The notes under the pieces were generated by a model. The model ran no database searches and was not told where the DNA came from. It was given only the letters and a program-made list of their open reading frames with translations. This document shows positions 1 to 9,064 of a stretch of DNA of 64,000 nucleotides, in pieces. Positions within the stretch are counted from its first letter, which is position 1; the number at the start of each line of letters is the position of its first letter. The stretch spans positions 29,757 through 93,756 of the forward strand of contig JANXDX010000020.1 of assembly GCA_025058735.1 (NCBI GenBank), read 5' to 3'. Source of the DNA: Archaeoglobaceae archaeon (lineage in GTDB: Archaea > Halobacteriota > Archaeoglobi > Archaeoglobales > Archaeoglobaceae). Position numbers and translations under genes: made by a program.

Positions 1-1542
1 GAGGTTTACTCCATCTTTTTCTGCAGCCTTTTTAAGCTCATACAAACTATCTTCAACTTTCTTTTTATCTCTATTCTCTCTAAACTTTCTAAGCCTCGCT
101 ATCTGCTTTTCTACTACTTCTTTAGGTATTCTAAGAAGTTCTATTTCTATTTCTTCATCGATAACATATTTGTTTACACCAACAACAGTAATTTCTCCAC
201 TTTCTATTGCTTTTTGTTTTTCATAAGCTGCTCTAGCAATTTCCCTCTGTACCCATCCTTTTTCTATTGCTTTGACCATTCCTCCCATCTCATCTATTTT
301 TTCTATGTATTTTTCAGCCTCTTCCTCAATTTTATCTGTTAACCACTCTACGTAATAACTTCCGCCCAAAGGATCGATCACATCTGCAACTCCGCTCTCT
401 TCCGCTATTACCTGCTGAGTTCTTAGAGCTATCCTTACAGCTTTTTCTGTTGGCAAGCAAAGAGCTTCATCAAAGCTGTTTGTGTGCAAGCTCTGACAAC
501 CTCCAAGAACAGCTGCCAAGGCTTGTAAAGTAACTCTTATTATGTTGTTTTCTGGCTGTTGAGCAGTTAATGTACAGCCAGCAGTTTGAACATGGAAACG
601 AAGCATCATAGATTCGGGTTTCTTAGCATTAAATCTTTCCTTCATTATCCTTGCCCACAATCTTCTAGCTGCTCTAAACTTTGCAGCCTCTTCAAACAAG
701 TTGTTTCCTGCAGCGAAGAAGAAACTCAACTGCGGAGCAAACTCATCGACGTCGATCCCTCTCTCAAGAACTTTTTCAACGTAAGCAATTCCATTTGCTA
801 ATGTAAAAGCAACTTCCTGAACAGGTGTTGCGCCAGCTTCTTCCATGTGGTATCCAGAAATGCTTATAGAATTCCATCTAGGCATTTCCTTTGCACAAAA
901 GACTATTATGTCTGTTGCCAACTTTAAAGATGGTTCTGGGGGAAATATGTATGTACCTCTAGCTATGTACTCCTTTAACATATCGTTTTGGACAGTCCCT
1001 CTAAGCTGTGTCCTGTCTACTCCTTGCATTTCAGCTATCGTTACGTACATACTAAGTATTTGAGCGCAAGTTGAATTTATCGTCATAGAAGTAGAAACCT
1101 TATCTAAGGGAATTCCATCAAAAAGTATCTGCATATCTTCTAGAGTACTTATTGCAACTCCAACTTTTCCAACTTCTCCTAAGGCCATTGGATGATCGCT
1201 GTCATAACCTATTTGAGTTGGCAAATCAAAAGCTACACTGAGTCCTGTTTGACCTTGAGAGAGCAGGTATTTGTATCTTTTGTTTGTCTCCTCAGCCGTT
1301 CCAAAGCCAGCGTATTGTCTCATTGTCCATATTCTTCCTCTGTACATCGTTGGATAAACTCCTCTCGTAAAAGGATAGATTCCAGGATAACTTAATTTGT
1401 TATCATAATCAATTTGAACGTCCTCAGGTGTATACAATCTATCAACTACAAATCCTGAATAAGTTTTGAATTCTTTCCTTCTTTCAGGAGATTTTGAAAT
1501 CCAAGGTTTTACATACTTTTCTTCCCATTCAACTTTTTTCAC
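1..1542 (-). CDS. mcmA: Methylmalonyl-CoA mutase, large catalytic subunit (3' end cut by window edge)
   Basis: Reading leftwards from a GTG at 1542, all 514 codons to the window edge are open. The protein is the substrate-binding TIM-barrel half of an adenosylcobalamin-dependent acyl-CoA mutase, which interconverts methylmalonyl-CoA and succinyl-CoA. Diagnostic stretches are [20 protein letters not shown] near residue 50, then [28 protein letters not shown], and [17 protein letters not shown]. The B12-binding half is separate (4041-4472), so this is the archaeal two-subunit type. The GTG start is fixed by a perfect AGGAGGTGATC ribosome binding site 2 nt upstream. It is the last visible gene of the methylmalonyl operon. 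An isobutyryl- or ethylmalonyl-type mutase cannot be excluded by eye, but epimerase and carboxyltransferase neighbours favour methylmalonyl-CoA. Confidence 0.95.
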   Translation of the reverse strand, partial: MKKVEWEEKYVKPWISKSPERRKEFKTYSGFVVDRLYTPEDVQIDYDNKLSYPGIYPFTRGVYPTMYRGRIWTMRQYAGFGTAEETNKRYKYLLSQGQTGLSVAFDLPTQIGYDSDHPMALGEVGKVGVAISTLEDMQILFDGIPLDKVSTSMTINSTCAQILSMYVTIAEMQGVDRTQLRGTVQNDMLKEYIARGTYIFPPEPSLKLATDIIVFCAKEMPRWNSISISGYHMEEAGATPVQEVAFTLANGIAYVEKVLERGIDVDEFAPQLSFFFAAGNNLFEEAAKFRAARRLWARIMKERFNAKKPESMMLRFHVQTAGCTLTAQQPENNIIRVTLQALAAVLGGCQSLHTNSFDEALCLPTEKAVRIALRTQQVIAEESGVADVIDPLGGSYYVEWLTDKIEEEAEKYIEKIDEMGGMVKAIEKGWVQREIARAAYEKQKAIESGEITVVGVNKYVIDEEIEIELLRIPKEVVEKQIARLRKFRENRDKKKVEDSLYELKKAAEKDGVNL

Positions 1543-1544
1543 AA

Positions 1545-1555
1545 GATCACCTCCT
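1545..1555 (-). promoter_or_regulatory. Perfect Shine-Dalgarno site for the mutase large subunit
   Basis: On the minus strand this reads AGGAGGTGATC, complementary to the archaeal 16S 3' end, directly before the GTG at 1542. It decides the start codon of the mutase and lies at the very end of the biotin carrier gene. Confidence 0.85.
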
Positions 1556-1967
1556 ATTCTAAAACAACCAGAGGGGCCTCCTTTAAAACTTTATCTCCTT
1601 CTTTAACCAAAATATTTTTAACTGTTCCAGAAAATGGAGATTTTACAGGGTTCTCCATCTTCATGGCTTCTACGATCAACAAAACGTCCCCTTCTTTCAC
1701 CTTATCTCCAACCTTCACAAGGATTTTTGTTACAATTCCATTCATAGGAGCTGCGATAACTTTTCCTTCAATTTTCTTTTCGACTTTTACTTCTGCAACT
1801 TCTTTTTTAACAACTTTAACTTCCTCTTTTGGCTTTTTTATTTCTGTTTTTACTTCAAGTTCTATCAAAGCTTTTTTACCATTCACAACTACTTCGAAAA
1901 CATTGAAACCAACTTCTTTCACATCAACTTCGTACTTTTTTCCAGAGACCAATACTTCGTACTTCAA
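1554..1967 (-). CDS. Biotin carboxyl carrier protein (1.3S-like subunit)
   Basis: The protein is 137 aa. Residues 1-40 form a short beta-rich head ([15 protein letters not shown]), residues 40-65 a Lys/Glu/Val-rich linker, and residues 68-137 a biotinyl domain. The biotin site is [13 protein letters not shown] with the modifiable lysine at AMKM; the matching half of the lipoyl/biotinyl fold is [15 protein letters not shown]. The carrier shuttles CO2 between the two carboxyltransferases encoded upstream. Start is TTG at 1967, preceded by GAGGTGAT that overlaps the end of the small ORF at 1972-2097. Gene spacing implies co-translation. A free carrier beside separate 5S and 12S type subunits is the arrangement of transcarboxylase and of methylmalonyl-CoA decarboxylase. 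Confidence 0.92.
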   Translation of the reverse strand: MKYEVLVSGKKYEVDVKEVGFNVFEVVVNGKKALIELEVKTEIKKPKEEVKVVKKEVAEVKVEKKIEGKVIAAPMNGIVTKILVKVGDKVKEGDVLLIVEAMKMENPVKSPFSGTVKNILVKEGDKVLKEAPLVVLE

Positions 1968-1971
1968 ACTA

Positions 1972-2097
1972 TCACCTCATAAATCTTGCAGCAATTTTCC
2001 AATTCCTTGGAATCTCTTTTATCTCCATTGGTTTCTCTTTTTCTGAAACGTATCGATGTATTGCAGTTACAGCAGCCAAAAACTCTTCTGGGGTCAT
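1972..2097 (-). CDS. 41-aa small subunit-like protein between carboxyltransferase and biotin carrier
   Basis: An ATG at 2097 opens a 41-codon frame ending in TGA at 1972-1974, filling the space between the carboxyltransferase gene and the biotin carrier exactly. The peptide begins MTPEEFLAAVTAIHRYVSEK and ends in a PRNWKIAARFMR-type tail. A short N-terminal amphipathic helix plus a C-terminal Trp-Lys-x-Ala-x-Arg signature resembles the tiny proteins often found between mmdA-type and biotin carrier genes in decarboxylase and transcarboxylase operons (epsilon/OadG-like, without the membrane helix). A longer overlapping frame (1964-2158) is Cys/Arg-rich and looks like a shadow. Function is inferred from position; probably assembly or tethering of the complex. 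Confidence 0.7.
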   Translation of the reverse strand: MTPEEFLAAVTAIHRYVSEKEKPMEIKEIPRNWKIAARFMR

Positions 2098-2102
2098 AAA
2101 GA

Positions 2103-3653
2103 TCACAGAGGAATATTTCTATGCTTTCCTCTAAATACAGGTTTTCTTTTTCCTTCAAGCAGCCTCAAAGAAGATATTATTTTTATCCTAGTATACTTCG
2201 GATCGATCACGTCATCTATGTAGCCCCTTGAAGCTGCTCTATATGGATTTGCAAACTTTTCTCTGTATTCTTTTATCTTCTGTTGTCTAACCACTTCAGG
2301 ATCTTTTGCTGTAGTAATTTCTTTTCTGAAAACTATTTCTGCAGCACCTTCTGGACCCATTACAGCGATTTCAGCTGTTGGATACGCAAAAACAAGATCT
2401 GCTCCTAGGTGTTTACTACCCATTGCTAAATAAGCACCTCCATAAGCTTTCCTTACTATCACTGTTACCATTGGAACTGTAGCTTCACTGTAAGCAAAAA
2501 GGACTTTTGCTCCATGCCTTATTATTCCTCCGTACTCTTGTTCAACTCCTGGTAAATAACCTGGAACATCTACAAAAGTTATTATTGGTAAATTGAAGCA
2601 ATCGCAGAATCTAACAAATCTAGCGATCTTGTCACTGCTGTTTATGTCTAAGCATCCTGCAAGGTGTGCTGGATTGTTTGCAATAATTCCAACACTTCTT
2701 CCATCGAACCTTGCAAAACCTACTACGGCATTTGGAGCATAATATTTGTGTATTTCAAAAAATTCTCCATCATCAACAACACTTCTTACAATATCTCTCA
2801 TATCGTAAGGTTTTTGAGGATCCTCTGGTAGTATTTCGTATATTTCAGGGGTTAGCCTTGAAGGATCGTCTTTACTTTCAACCTTTGGTGGTTCTTCCAT
2901 ACAGTTCAGTGGAAGGTAACTTACGAGCTTTCTTACCAGCATCATCGCTTCATGATCGTCCTCAGCTACTAGATGACAGTTTCCACTTTTCATAGCATGA
3001 GCTTCCCAGCCACCAAGTTCAAAAGACGTAACGTCTTCACCTGTAACAGCTTTAACTACAGCTGGGCCTGTTATGAACATGTAGCAGTTCGGATTCTTAG
3101 TCATAACAATGAAATCTCCTATTGCTGGACTATAAACTGCTCCTCCTGCACAAGGACCTAGGATTACGCTTATCTGTGGAATTACTCCACTTGCTAAGGT
3201 GTTTCTGTAAAATATGTCACCATAACCTTTTAAAGCATCTACTCCTTCTTGAATTCTTGCACCTCCACTGTCGTTCAATCCTATAACTGGGATTCCAACT
3301 TTCATTGCAAAATCTAAAAGGTAAGCTATCTTTAATCCATGCATTTCTCCCAAACTTCCACCCATTACCGTAAAATCTTGAGCAAATACTGCTACAGGTC
3401 TTCCATCTATAGTTCCAAAACCAGTTATTACTCCATCTTCTGGTAGATCCATCTTGTCTAATCCAAAATCTATGTTCCTTTTTTCAACAAAAGGATTTAT
3501 TTCAAAGAAAGATCCTGGATCAAGTAAGATGTCTAACCTTTCTCTTGCAGTCAATTTTCCCTGCTCGTGTTGCTTATCTATTCTTTCCTTTCCTCCCATT
3601 TGTTTTAATTTATCTCTTTTCTTATAAAGCTCTTCTAAAAGATCTATTCTCAT
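2103..3653 (-). CDS. mmdA: Acyl-CoA carboxyltransferase, 12S type (methylmalonyl-CoA/propionyl-CoA)
   Basis: A protein of about 516 aa with the full crotonase-type carboxyltransferase pair. The N half carries [20 protein letters not shown] and [12 protein letters not shown]; the C half carries [20 protein letters not shown] and [18 protein letters not shown], with the oxyanion-hole glycines intact. It ends in the family tail GKHRNIPL. It moves a carboxyl group between biotin and propionyl-CoA/methylmalonyl-CoA. I place the start at ATG 3653, since GGAGGGTTGAA lies just before it; the frame also opens five codons upstream at a TTG. It lies 2 nt after the epimerase stop, in one operon with mutase, epimerase, carrier and 5S-type subunit. 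Sequence alone does not separate decarboxylase, carboxylase and transcarboxylase roles. Confidence 0.93.
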   Translation of the reverse strand: MRIDLLEELYKKRDKLKQMGGKERIDKQHEQGKLTARERLDILLDPGSFFEINPFVEKRNIDFGLDKMDLPEDGVITGFGTIDGRPVAVFAQDFTVMGGSLGEMHGLKIAYLLDFAMKVGIPVIGLNDSGGARIQEGVDALKGYGDIFYRNTLASGVIPQISVILGPCAGGAVYSPAIGDFIVMTKNPNCYMFITGPAVVKAVTGEDVTSFELGGWEAHAMKSGNCHLVAEDDHEAMMLVRKLVSYLPLNCMEEPPKVESKDDPSRLTPEIYEILPEDPQKPYDMRDIVRSVVDDGEFFEIHKYYAPNAVVGFARFDGRSVGIIANNPAHLAGCLDINSSDKIARFVRFCDCFNLPIITFVDVPGYLPGVEQEYGGIIRHGAKVLFAYSEATVPMVTVIVRKAYGGAYLAMGSKHLGADLVFAYPTAEIAVMGPEGAAEIVFRKEITTAKDPEVVRQQKIKEYREKFANPYRAASRGYIDDVIDPKYTRIKIISSLRLLEGKRKPVFRGKHRNIPL

Positions 3654-3654
3654 T

Positions 3655-4044
3655 TCAACCCTCCACAAACTCTAAAAGAACTCCATATGTGCTTTTTGGG
3701 TGAATAAAAGCTATTTTTCTTCCTCCAGCTCCAATTCTTGGTTTTTCATCGATCATCTTAATTCCAGCTTTTTTCGCTTTTTCAATAGCTTCACTTATGT
3801 TTTCTACATTTATAGCTACATGATGAATTCCTTCTCCTCTGGATGCTATGAATTTTGCTATTGGACTGTCTTCAGAAGTTGCTTCCAATAACTCTATTCT
3901 ACTCTCACCTACAGGAAACATTGCAACTCTTACTTTTTGTTCAGAAACCTCTTCTATTTCGTGAACCTTTAAACCTAAAGCTTCGTATGTTTTTATAGCT
4001 TCATTTAAATTCTTTACAGCTATTCCTATATGATCGATCTTCAT
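3655..4044 (-). CDS. mce: Methylmalonyl-CoA epimerase
   Basis: A 129-aa glyoxalase/VOC-fold protein with two beta-alpha-beta modules. Metal ligands are visible as HIGIAV near the N terminus, [21 protein letters not shown] and GVLLEFVEG at the end (His, Glu, His, Glu). It interconverts (R)- and (S)-methylmalonyl-CoA. Length and motif spacing match the family. The start overlaps the end of the B12-binding mutase subunit by 4 bp and the stop abuts the carboxyltransferase start, so it sits inside a tightly packed operon where every step from propionyl-CoA to succinyl-CoA is encoded. Confidence 0.95.
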   Translation of the reverse strand: MKIDHIGIAVKNLNEAIKTYEALGLKVHEIEEVSEQKVRVAMFPVGESRIELLEATSEDSPIAKFIASRGEGIHHVAINVENISEAIEKAKKAGIKMIDEKPRIGAGGRKIAFIHPKSTYGVLLEFVEG

Positions 4045-4472
4045 ACTTTCACCTTTTCCAACTTTTCGACTTCTTTTTTAATAAAGTCAGCTATTTCACC
4101 AATCTTAGTTCCAGGACCAAAAACAGCAGAAACTCCAATTTCTAACAATCTCTTAGCATCATCTCTTGGAACAATTCCACCAACTAACACTAAAACATCT
4201 TTCTTTGGTTTCAAACCTCTCTTTATAAGTTCATCTAAAACAAGTGGTATCAGTTCCATGTGAGCTCCACTTAAAATGCTTAAACCTACGACGTCAACAT
4301 CTTCCTGCAAAGCTGTTTCTGCTATTTCTGCTGGAGTTCTTCTAATTCCAGTATAAATAACTTCGAATCCTGCATCTCTCAAACCTCTTGCGACAACTTT
4401 TGCTCCCCTATCATGTCCATCTAAACCAGGTTTTGCCACAAGAATCCTGATTTTTTTTTCCAAAGCTATCAC
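4041..4472 (-). CDS. mcmB: Methylmalonyl-CoA mutase, cobalamin-binding small subunit
   Basis: A 143-aa B12-binding domain protein. The base-off/His-on motif is [20 protein letters not shown] (residues 11-30), with the cobalt-ligating His in DGHDRG; the later [10 protein letters not shown] and VGGIVPRDD segments contact the nucleotide loop. It partners the catalytic subunit at 1-1542. It follows the 5S-type subunit gene with no spacer and overlaps mce by 4 bp. Confidence 0.95.
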   Translation of the reverse strand: MIALEKKIRILVAKPGLDGHDRGAKVVARGLRDAGFEVIYTGIRRTPAEIAETALQEDVDVVGLSILSGAHMELIPLVLDELIKRGLKPKKDVLVLVGGIVPRDDAKRLLEIGVSAVFGPGTKIGEIADFIKKEVEKLEKVKV

Positions 4473-5903
4473 CTACGCAGGTTTGACTTTTACAGCGTAT
4501 TTCGTTCCACCTATTTCAACTTCAAAAGTTCCTTCGATCTTTCCTACAGATGGAAATCTTTCTTCACCCAGTTCACCTTTCAAGAACTTCAATCCAGTCT
4601 GTGGGAATAGAGCATATATTAGAACGTCTTCGTCGCTAGGATTTAGGCCCATGTTTATTAACTCTTTCTTTCTTTTTTCAAACTCTGGCTCAAGTAGATC
4701 TGCTGGTCTGCGATCGATTTGCTTTTCATTACCCAAGATCTTTGAAACTACTTCAGGTTTTATTGGTGCAGGAGTTCTTCCATACATACCTTTAACTAGA
4801 TCCTTTGTCTCCTTTGCAACGACATTGTACCTTCCAAACAAAACATTCAGTACCGCTTGAACTCCAACTATTTGACTTGTTGGAGTTACAAGAGGTGGAT
4901 GACCCAGATCTTCTTTAACTCTTGGGACTTCTTTTAAAACTTCTTCGAGTTTATCTAAAGCCTTCTGTTCTTTCAACTGGGAAATCAAGTTGCTGAACAT
5001 TCCACCAGGTATTTGATAAACTAAAACTCTTGTATCCGGAATAGTCGAAAGTTGATCAAGGTAACCGGCATATTTTTCTCTTATCTTCATAAAGTATTCT
5101 CTAACTTCAAGTAAAACGTCGAGCTTTACTCCAGTACTGTATCCAAGTTCTTCTAAGGCATAAACCAAGCTCTCAGTTGGTGGATGTGCTGTTCCCAAAG
5201 ACAATGGAGACATGCTACCGTCTACAATTTCAGCACCAGCTTCTACAGATTTAAGTAGAGCCATTGAAGCCATACCACTTGTGTAATGGGAATGAACATC
5301 TACAGGTAATCCTACTTCTTTCTTTAAAGCTTTTACAAGTTCATAAGCAACCTTTGGCGAAAGCATTCCAGCCATATCTTTTATGCATATTGAATCGACT
5401 TCCAAAGCAGCAAGTTCCTTTGCAGTTTCAACGTACTTTTCTATCGTATGAACCGGCGAAATTGTGTAGCAAATAGTACCTTGAACGTGGTTGGCTTTAT
5501 ATTTTTTAGCTGATTTTATAGAAGTTATCAAATTTCTTACATCATTTAAAGCATCAAAAATTCTAAAAACATCTATTCCATTTTCAACACTCTTCTGAAC
5601 AAACTTCTCAACTACATCGTCAGGGTAATGTCTGTAACCAACGAGGTTTTGACCTCTAAGAAGCATCTGTAAGAGAGTATTTTTCACTCTTTTCCTTATT
5701 TCTCTCAGTCTTTCCCAAGGATTTTCGTTTAGAAATCTATGACAAACGTCAAAAGTAGCACCACCCCAAACTTCAAAGCTATATATTCCAGCAGAATCAA
5801 AAGTTTCTAGTATAGGTATGATGTCTCTTGTTCTAAGTCTCGTTGCTATTAACGATTGGTGACCATCTCTTAAAGTTAAGTCTACTATTTTTACTTTAGC
5901 CAT
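4473..5903 (-). CDS. Pyruvate/oxaloacetate carboxyltransferase subunit (PycB/OadA-like, 5S type) without a biotin domain
   Basis: A 476-aa TIM-barrel carboxyltransferase of the HMGL-like family followed by the PYC_OADA helical domain. Visible are LRDGHQS (metal Asp) at residues 12-18, EVWGGATFDVCHRF, FRIFDALND, CIKDMAGML with the carboxylated lysine, and the HSH metal pair in VDVHSHYTSGMA. The usual C-terminal biotinyl domain is missing; the protein stops after a short beta segment (GGTKYAVKVKPA). It therefore needs a separate carrier, and one lies in the same operon. It transfers CO2 between pyruvate/oxaloacetate and biotin. It is the first gene of the methylmalonyl run, with its own TATA element upstream. 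Confidence 0.9.
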   Translation of the reverse strand: MAKVKIVDLTLRDGHQSLIATRLRTRDIIPILETFDSAGIYSFEVWGGATFDVCHRFLNENPWERLREIRKRVKNTLLQMLLRGQNLVGYRHYPDDVVEKFVQKSVENGIDVFRIFDALNDVRNLITSIKSAKKYKANHVQGTICYTISPVHTIEKYVETAKELAALEVDSICIKDMAGMLSPKVAYELVKALKKEVGLPVDVHSHYTSGMASMALLKSVEAGAEIVDGSMSPLSLGTAHPPTESLVYALEELGYSTGVKLDVLLEVREYFMKIREKYAGYLDQLSTIPDTRVLVYQIPGGMFSNLISQLKEQKALDKLEEVLKEVPRVKEDLGHPPLVTPTSQIVGVQAVLNVLFGRYNVVAKETKDLVKGMYGRTPAPIKPEVVSKILGNEKQIDRRPADLLEPEFEKRKKELINMGLNPSDEDVLIYALFPQTGLKFLKGELGEERFPSVGKIEGTFEVEIGGTKYAVKVKPA

Positions 5904-5916
5904 GAAAAAATATAGC

Positions 5917-5932
5917 TTTTAAAATTTTTAAA
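5917..5932 (-). promoter_or_regulatory. Predicted TATA promoter of the methylmalonyl operon
   Basis: The minus strand has a TAAAAATTTTAAAA stretch centred about 23 nt before the ATG at 5903 and no ribosome binding site, which fits a leaderless transcript. The rest of 5933-6076 is AT-rich with no gene. Confidence 0.45.
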
Positions 5933-6076
5933 TCTTTCTTCTTTTTCCCATCAAAAACGTATTCGATATGTACTTTTAATTTTAATTTAGTATGTTATTT
6001 AGTAACTATTTGTTTAAACTCTAAAAGTTATAACTTAAAAATATAAAATAAAAATATTTAAGATTTAAATTCGAAT

Positions 6077-7996
6077 TTATTGCATCTTTTTAATCCTTTC
6101 TACAGCATCTCTTATCTCTTCCACTGAAGCTTCTTCTTCCAAAGTTGAGAGATCTCCAAGTTCTTGACCTAAAAATATTCTTTTCATAACTCTTCTCATT
6201 ATTTTTCCACTTCTAGTCTTTGGAAGCATGTTGACAAACTGTACATCTCTAAATACTACTATTGGTCCAAAAGTTTTGCGTACATGCTCTATGATATCTT
6301 TCTTTAGCTCGTCGCTCGGTTTATAACCGGACTTTAATACTACAAAAGCTGCAGCAACCTCACCTCTTATCTCATCCGGAACTCCACAAACACCTGCTTC
6401 AGCTACAGCTGGATGACTAATTATTGCGTTTTCAACTTCTATGGTTCCAATTCTATGTCCAGCAATCTTTATAACTTCATCTGCTCTCCCTGTAAACCAT
6501 ACATAGCCCTCAGAATCCATGTAAGCAGAATCTCCCGTGCAGTACAATCCTTTTCCAGCTCCAACTTCCCAGTAGGATTTCACATACCTTTCAAAGCTAT
6601 CCCACAACGTAGGAGTTAAGCCGGGGAATGGTCTTTTCAGGTAGAGTATACCTTTTTCACTAGCAGGTAGTTCTTTACCTAGTTCATCTAAAACTACTGG
6701 TACTATTCCAGGTAAAGGTAAACCAGCAGATCCAGGTTTTATGTACTTCTTAATTTCATTACCGTAAATTCCATAAGGATAACCAAAAATAGCTCCTGTA
6801 GTTTCTGTTTGCCACATATGATCTATAACTGGAATTTCCTCGTTGAAAACGTCTTTGTACAACCACTGCCAAACCTCTGGATTCAAAACTTCTCCCGCAC
6901 ATATAACTCTTTCAACAGAACTCAGATCGTGTTCTTTAGCTTTTTCAACCCCAATTTTTCTCAATATTCTTGCTCCAGTTGGTGACGTCCAAATCAGAGT
7001 AGCTTTGTTTCTCTCAACAACTTCCCACCAAATTCCCGGCTCTGGATAGTCAGGAGTCCCGTCGTACAAAATGCAAGTAGTTCCAGCTAGTAGTGGACCA
7101 AAGACCATGTAACTCTGCCCTACTATCCATCCTATGTCCGAAGTGTTGAAGATAACATCTCCGGGCTTCAACCCATATATTAATTTTGCAGAATAATAAT
7201 TCCAGATCTGATAACCTCCATGAACATGAACTACCGGCTTAGGCTTTGCAGTAGTTCCTGAAGTTGGCATAACAAATATTGGATCGTTTGCATCCATTTC
7301 AACGTAATCACCGCTTTCGCCTTTCTTAAACTCCAGAAACTCTTTAAGTGTTATATCTCTGTTCTCTTTTAGCTCAACTTCAAGTTCAGGCATAGCTCTT
7401 TTTATTACAACTTTTTTAACATCTTTCTGAGCTAACTTCAAAGCTTCATCTATGTTTTCTTTTAGTTTAACTACTTTTCCCCTCCTCAACGCAAAATCTT
7501 GTGTGAAGATTATTTTTGGAGTTGTCAACTCTATTCTATCTGCAACTGCTCTCGGTGAAAATCCTGCAAAAACAGTAACAGAGATTGCTCCAATTCTAGC
7601 TGCTGCTAAAATCATTGCTGCAGCTTCTATTGAATTTGGAAGATAAAGTAAAACTCTATCTCCTCTACCAACACCTACTCCACGCAAAGCTGCAGCATAT
7701 TTCTTTACCAAACTGAGGAGTTGACTGTAGGTAATCGAATAACTTAGATCAAGTTCTGGATTTTCGTATATGTAAGCGATCCTCGATCCAAACTTTTTAA
7801 CTTTGTAATCAAGACAGTTGTAACAAACGTTAGTTTTTCCTCCTACATACCATCTAAATCTAGGATATTTCCACTCGAAAACTTCTTTCCAAGGTTCAAA
7901 CCAGTAAATATCTTCCAAGGCTTTTTCAGCTTCTTTTTCCCAGAACTTTTCTGGATTTTCATAAGCTTCTTTCCACATCTCCTTAAACTCTTTCAT
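6077..7996 (-). CDS. acs: Acetyl-CoA/propionyl-CoA synthetase (AMP-forming)
   Basis: About 639 aa, the normal length for Acs. It has the N-terminal acetyl-CoA synthetase cap (WYVGGKTNVCYNCLD), the adenylation core and the C-terminal swinging domain (YCTGDSAYMDSEGYVWFTGR, catalytic Lys in KTRSGKIMRR). The acyl-pocket tryptophan in DHMWQTETTG is kept, which in this family limits substrates to acetate or propionate. The P-loop is unusual: TSGTTAKPKPVVH, where family members have Gly at both the A and the last P positions. I start at ATG 7996 because GGTGAT lies 5 nt upstream; an upstream in-frame start adds only four residues. Same strand as, and just before, the methylmalonyl operon, so propionate activation is attractive but not proven. 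Confidence 0.9.
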   Translation of the reverse strand: MKEFKEMWKEAYENPEKFWEKEAEKALEDIYWFEPWKEVFEWKYPRFRWYVGGKTNVCYNCLDYKVKKFGSRIAYIYENPELDLSYSITYSQLLSLVKKYAAALRGVGVGRGDRVLLYLPNSIEAAAMILAAARIGAISVTVFAGFSPRAVADRIELTTPKIIFTQDFALRRGKVVKLKENIDEALKLAQKDVKKVVIKRAMPELEVELKENRDITLKEFLEFKKGESGDYVEMDANDPIFVMPTSGTTAKPKPVVHVHGGYQIWNYYSAKLIYGLKPGDVIFNTSDIGWIVGQSYMVFGPLLAGTTCILYDGTPDYPEPGIWWEVVERNKATLIWTSPTGARILRKIGVEKAKEHDLSSVERVICAGEVLNPEVWQWLYKDVFNEEIPVIDHMWQTETTGAIFGYPYGIYGNEIKKYIKPGSAGLPLPGIVPVVLDELGKELPASEKGILYLKRPFPGLTPTLWDSFERYVKSYWEVGAGKGLYCTGDSAYMDSEGYVWFTGRADEVIKIAGHRIGTIEVENAIISHPAVAEAGVCGVPDEIRGEVAAAFVVLKSGYKPSDELKKDIIEHVRKTFGPIVVFRDVQFVNMLPKTRSGKIMRRVMKRIFLGQELGDLSTLEEEASVEEIRDAVERIKKMQ

Positions 7997-8020
7997 AGGT
8001 ATCACCATTATTATTCATGC

Positions 8021-8034
8021 TAAGAAGTCTTTAA
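8021..8034 (+). promoter_or_regulatory. TATA element between acs and the AdoHcyase-like gene
   Basis: CTTTAAAAATTTTG is centred about 23 nt before the ATG at 8050, fitting leaderless transcription of the rightward gene. It is nearly symmetrical and lies about 30 nt from the leftward acs start, so it may serve both. Confidence 0.4.
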
Positions 8035-8049
8035 AAATTTTGTTGAATC

Positions 8050-9060
8050 ATGATAATTATGGAGCTCTCAACTGATTGGTTTTACGAGAGAATGGGTCTC
8101 ATAAAAGAGATTGTTAAAGAAATAGAAGTTGAAGAAGTAGCGATCTGTTTGCCGCTCGAATTTAAGACTGCTTGTTTTATATACGAGCTTTCGAAGTATA
8201 CAAATGTTTTAGCATCAAAAATTGACGATTTCTCAACAAAAAAACAGGCTGTAAAATGGCTTGAAGAGAAGGGTATAAAGATTATTCCAAAGAGAGAGGC
8301 TTGTAAAGCAGAATTTTTTATAGATTGCGCTGCAGTACTATCTAGAATTTCAGAAAAAATCGGAAAAAAAGAAGTAAAATCTGTAGAACTTACAAAGACT
8401 GGAGAGAATTACTTGAAAAATTTGAAATGCAAAGTTAAAGCTATATCTATAGATTCTTCTGAGATAAAGAATTTTGAGAGTTCACATGGAACTTGTTTTG
8501 GATTGCTGGAGGCTCTTTTGAAGCTCAACATCTATCTTCCTGGAAAAAATGTTAAAATAGTTGGTTTTGGGAAAGTTGGAAAAGGATGCGCAGAGCTATT
8601 GAGAAAAATAGGATGTAAGGTATTTGTTTGGGACATAGATGAGAAAAAAAAGCTTGAAGCTAAGATCATGGGATTTGAAGTTTCAAACGATCCTGCAGAG
8701 ATAGTAGTACTCTGCACAGACAAGAGAATTTCAGAGAAAGACGTTGAACTGTTTGATGGTTGTATAGTTATAAACCTGGGAGCAGAAATTTTTGAATACT
8801 CTAAAGAAATTTTAGTAGATTACGGTTTAGTAAAAAAAGTAAAAGGTGAAAAAACTAATTACTACGTTGTGTCCGAAGGCTACGCTGCAAACCTCAGCAT
8901 CGGAAATGGAACACCCATAGAAATCATGGATCTAACTTTTTCAGCAGCAGTCTTATCTTTAAATTGCTTGAAGAACTTCAACTTTGAGGGAGTTATACCA
9001 CTACCAAAAGATGTTGAAGAATTACTACTCAAAAAATTTTTATATCTATTTTTAAAGTAG
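8050..9060 (+). CDS. Degenerate S-adenosylhomocysteine hydrolase-like NAD-binding protein
   Basis: A 336-aa protein, about 90 residues shorter than AdoHcyase. The Rossmann domain is clear: KIVGFGKVGKGCAELLRK near residues 170-188 matches the family GxGxVGKG loop, and EGYAANLSIGNGTPIEIMDL near 280-299 matches the conserved EGxxxNL..GxPxxVMD segment. The N-terminal ICLPLEFKTACFIYEL also aligns. The catalytic Lys/Asp/Asn stretch is replaced by DSSEIKNFESSHGT, the catalytic His of the NxGHFD motif is lost (VINLGAEIF), and the C-terminal dimer-swap tail is absent. It is therefore unlikely to hydrolyse AdoHcy. It could be an NAD-sensing or NAD-dependent enzyme of unknown substrate. Divergent from acs and 4 bp before a CBS-nucleotidyltransferase gene. 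Confidence 0.65.
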   Translation: MIIMELSTDWFYERMGLIKEIVKEIEVEEVAICLPLEFKTACFIYELSKYTNVLASKIDDFSTKKQAVKWLEEKGIKIIPKREACKAEFFIDCAAVLSRISEKIGKKEVKSVELTKTGENYLKNLKCKVKAISIDSSEIKNFESSHGTCFGLLEALLKLNIYLPGKNVKIVGFGKVGKGCAELLRKIGCKVFVWDIDEKKKLEAKIMGFEVSNDPAEIVVLCTDKRISEKDVELFDGCIVINLGAEIFEYSKEILVDYGLVKKVKGEKTNYYVVSEGYAANLSIGNGTPIEIMDLTFSAAVLSLNCLKNFNFEGVIPLPKDVEELLLKKFLYLFLK

Positions 9061-9064
9061 TATT

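Noticed and set aside
1964..2158. 64-aa frame between the biotin carrier and the carboxyltransferase
   Set aside because: It overlaps the end of the carboxyltransferase and is Cys/Arg-rich without family resemblance; the 41-aa frame at 1972-2097 fits the spacing and family pattern better.
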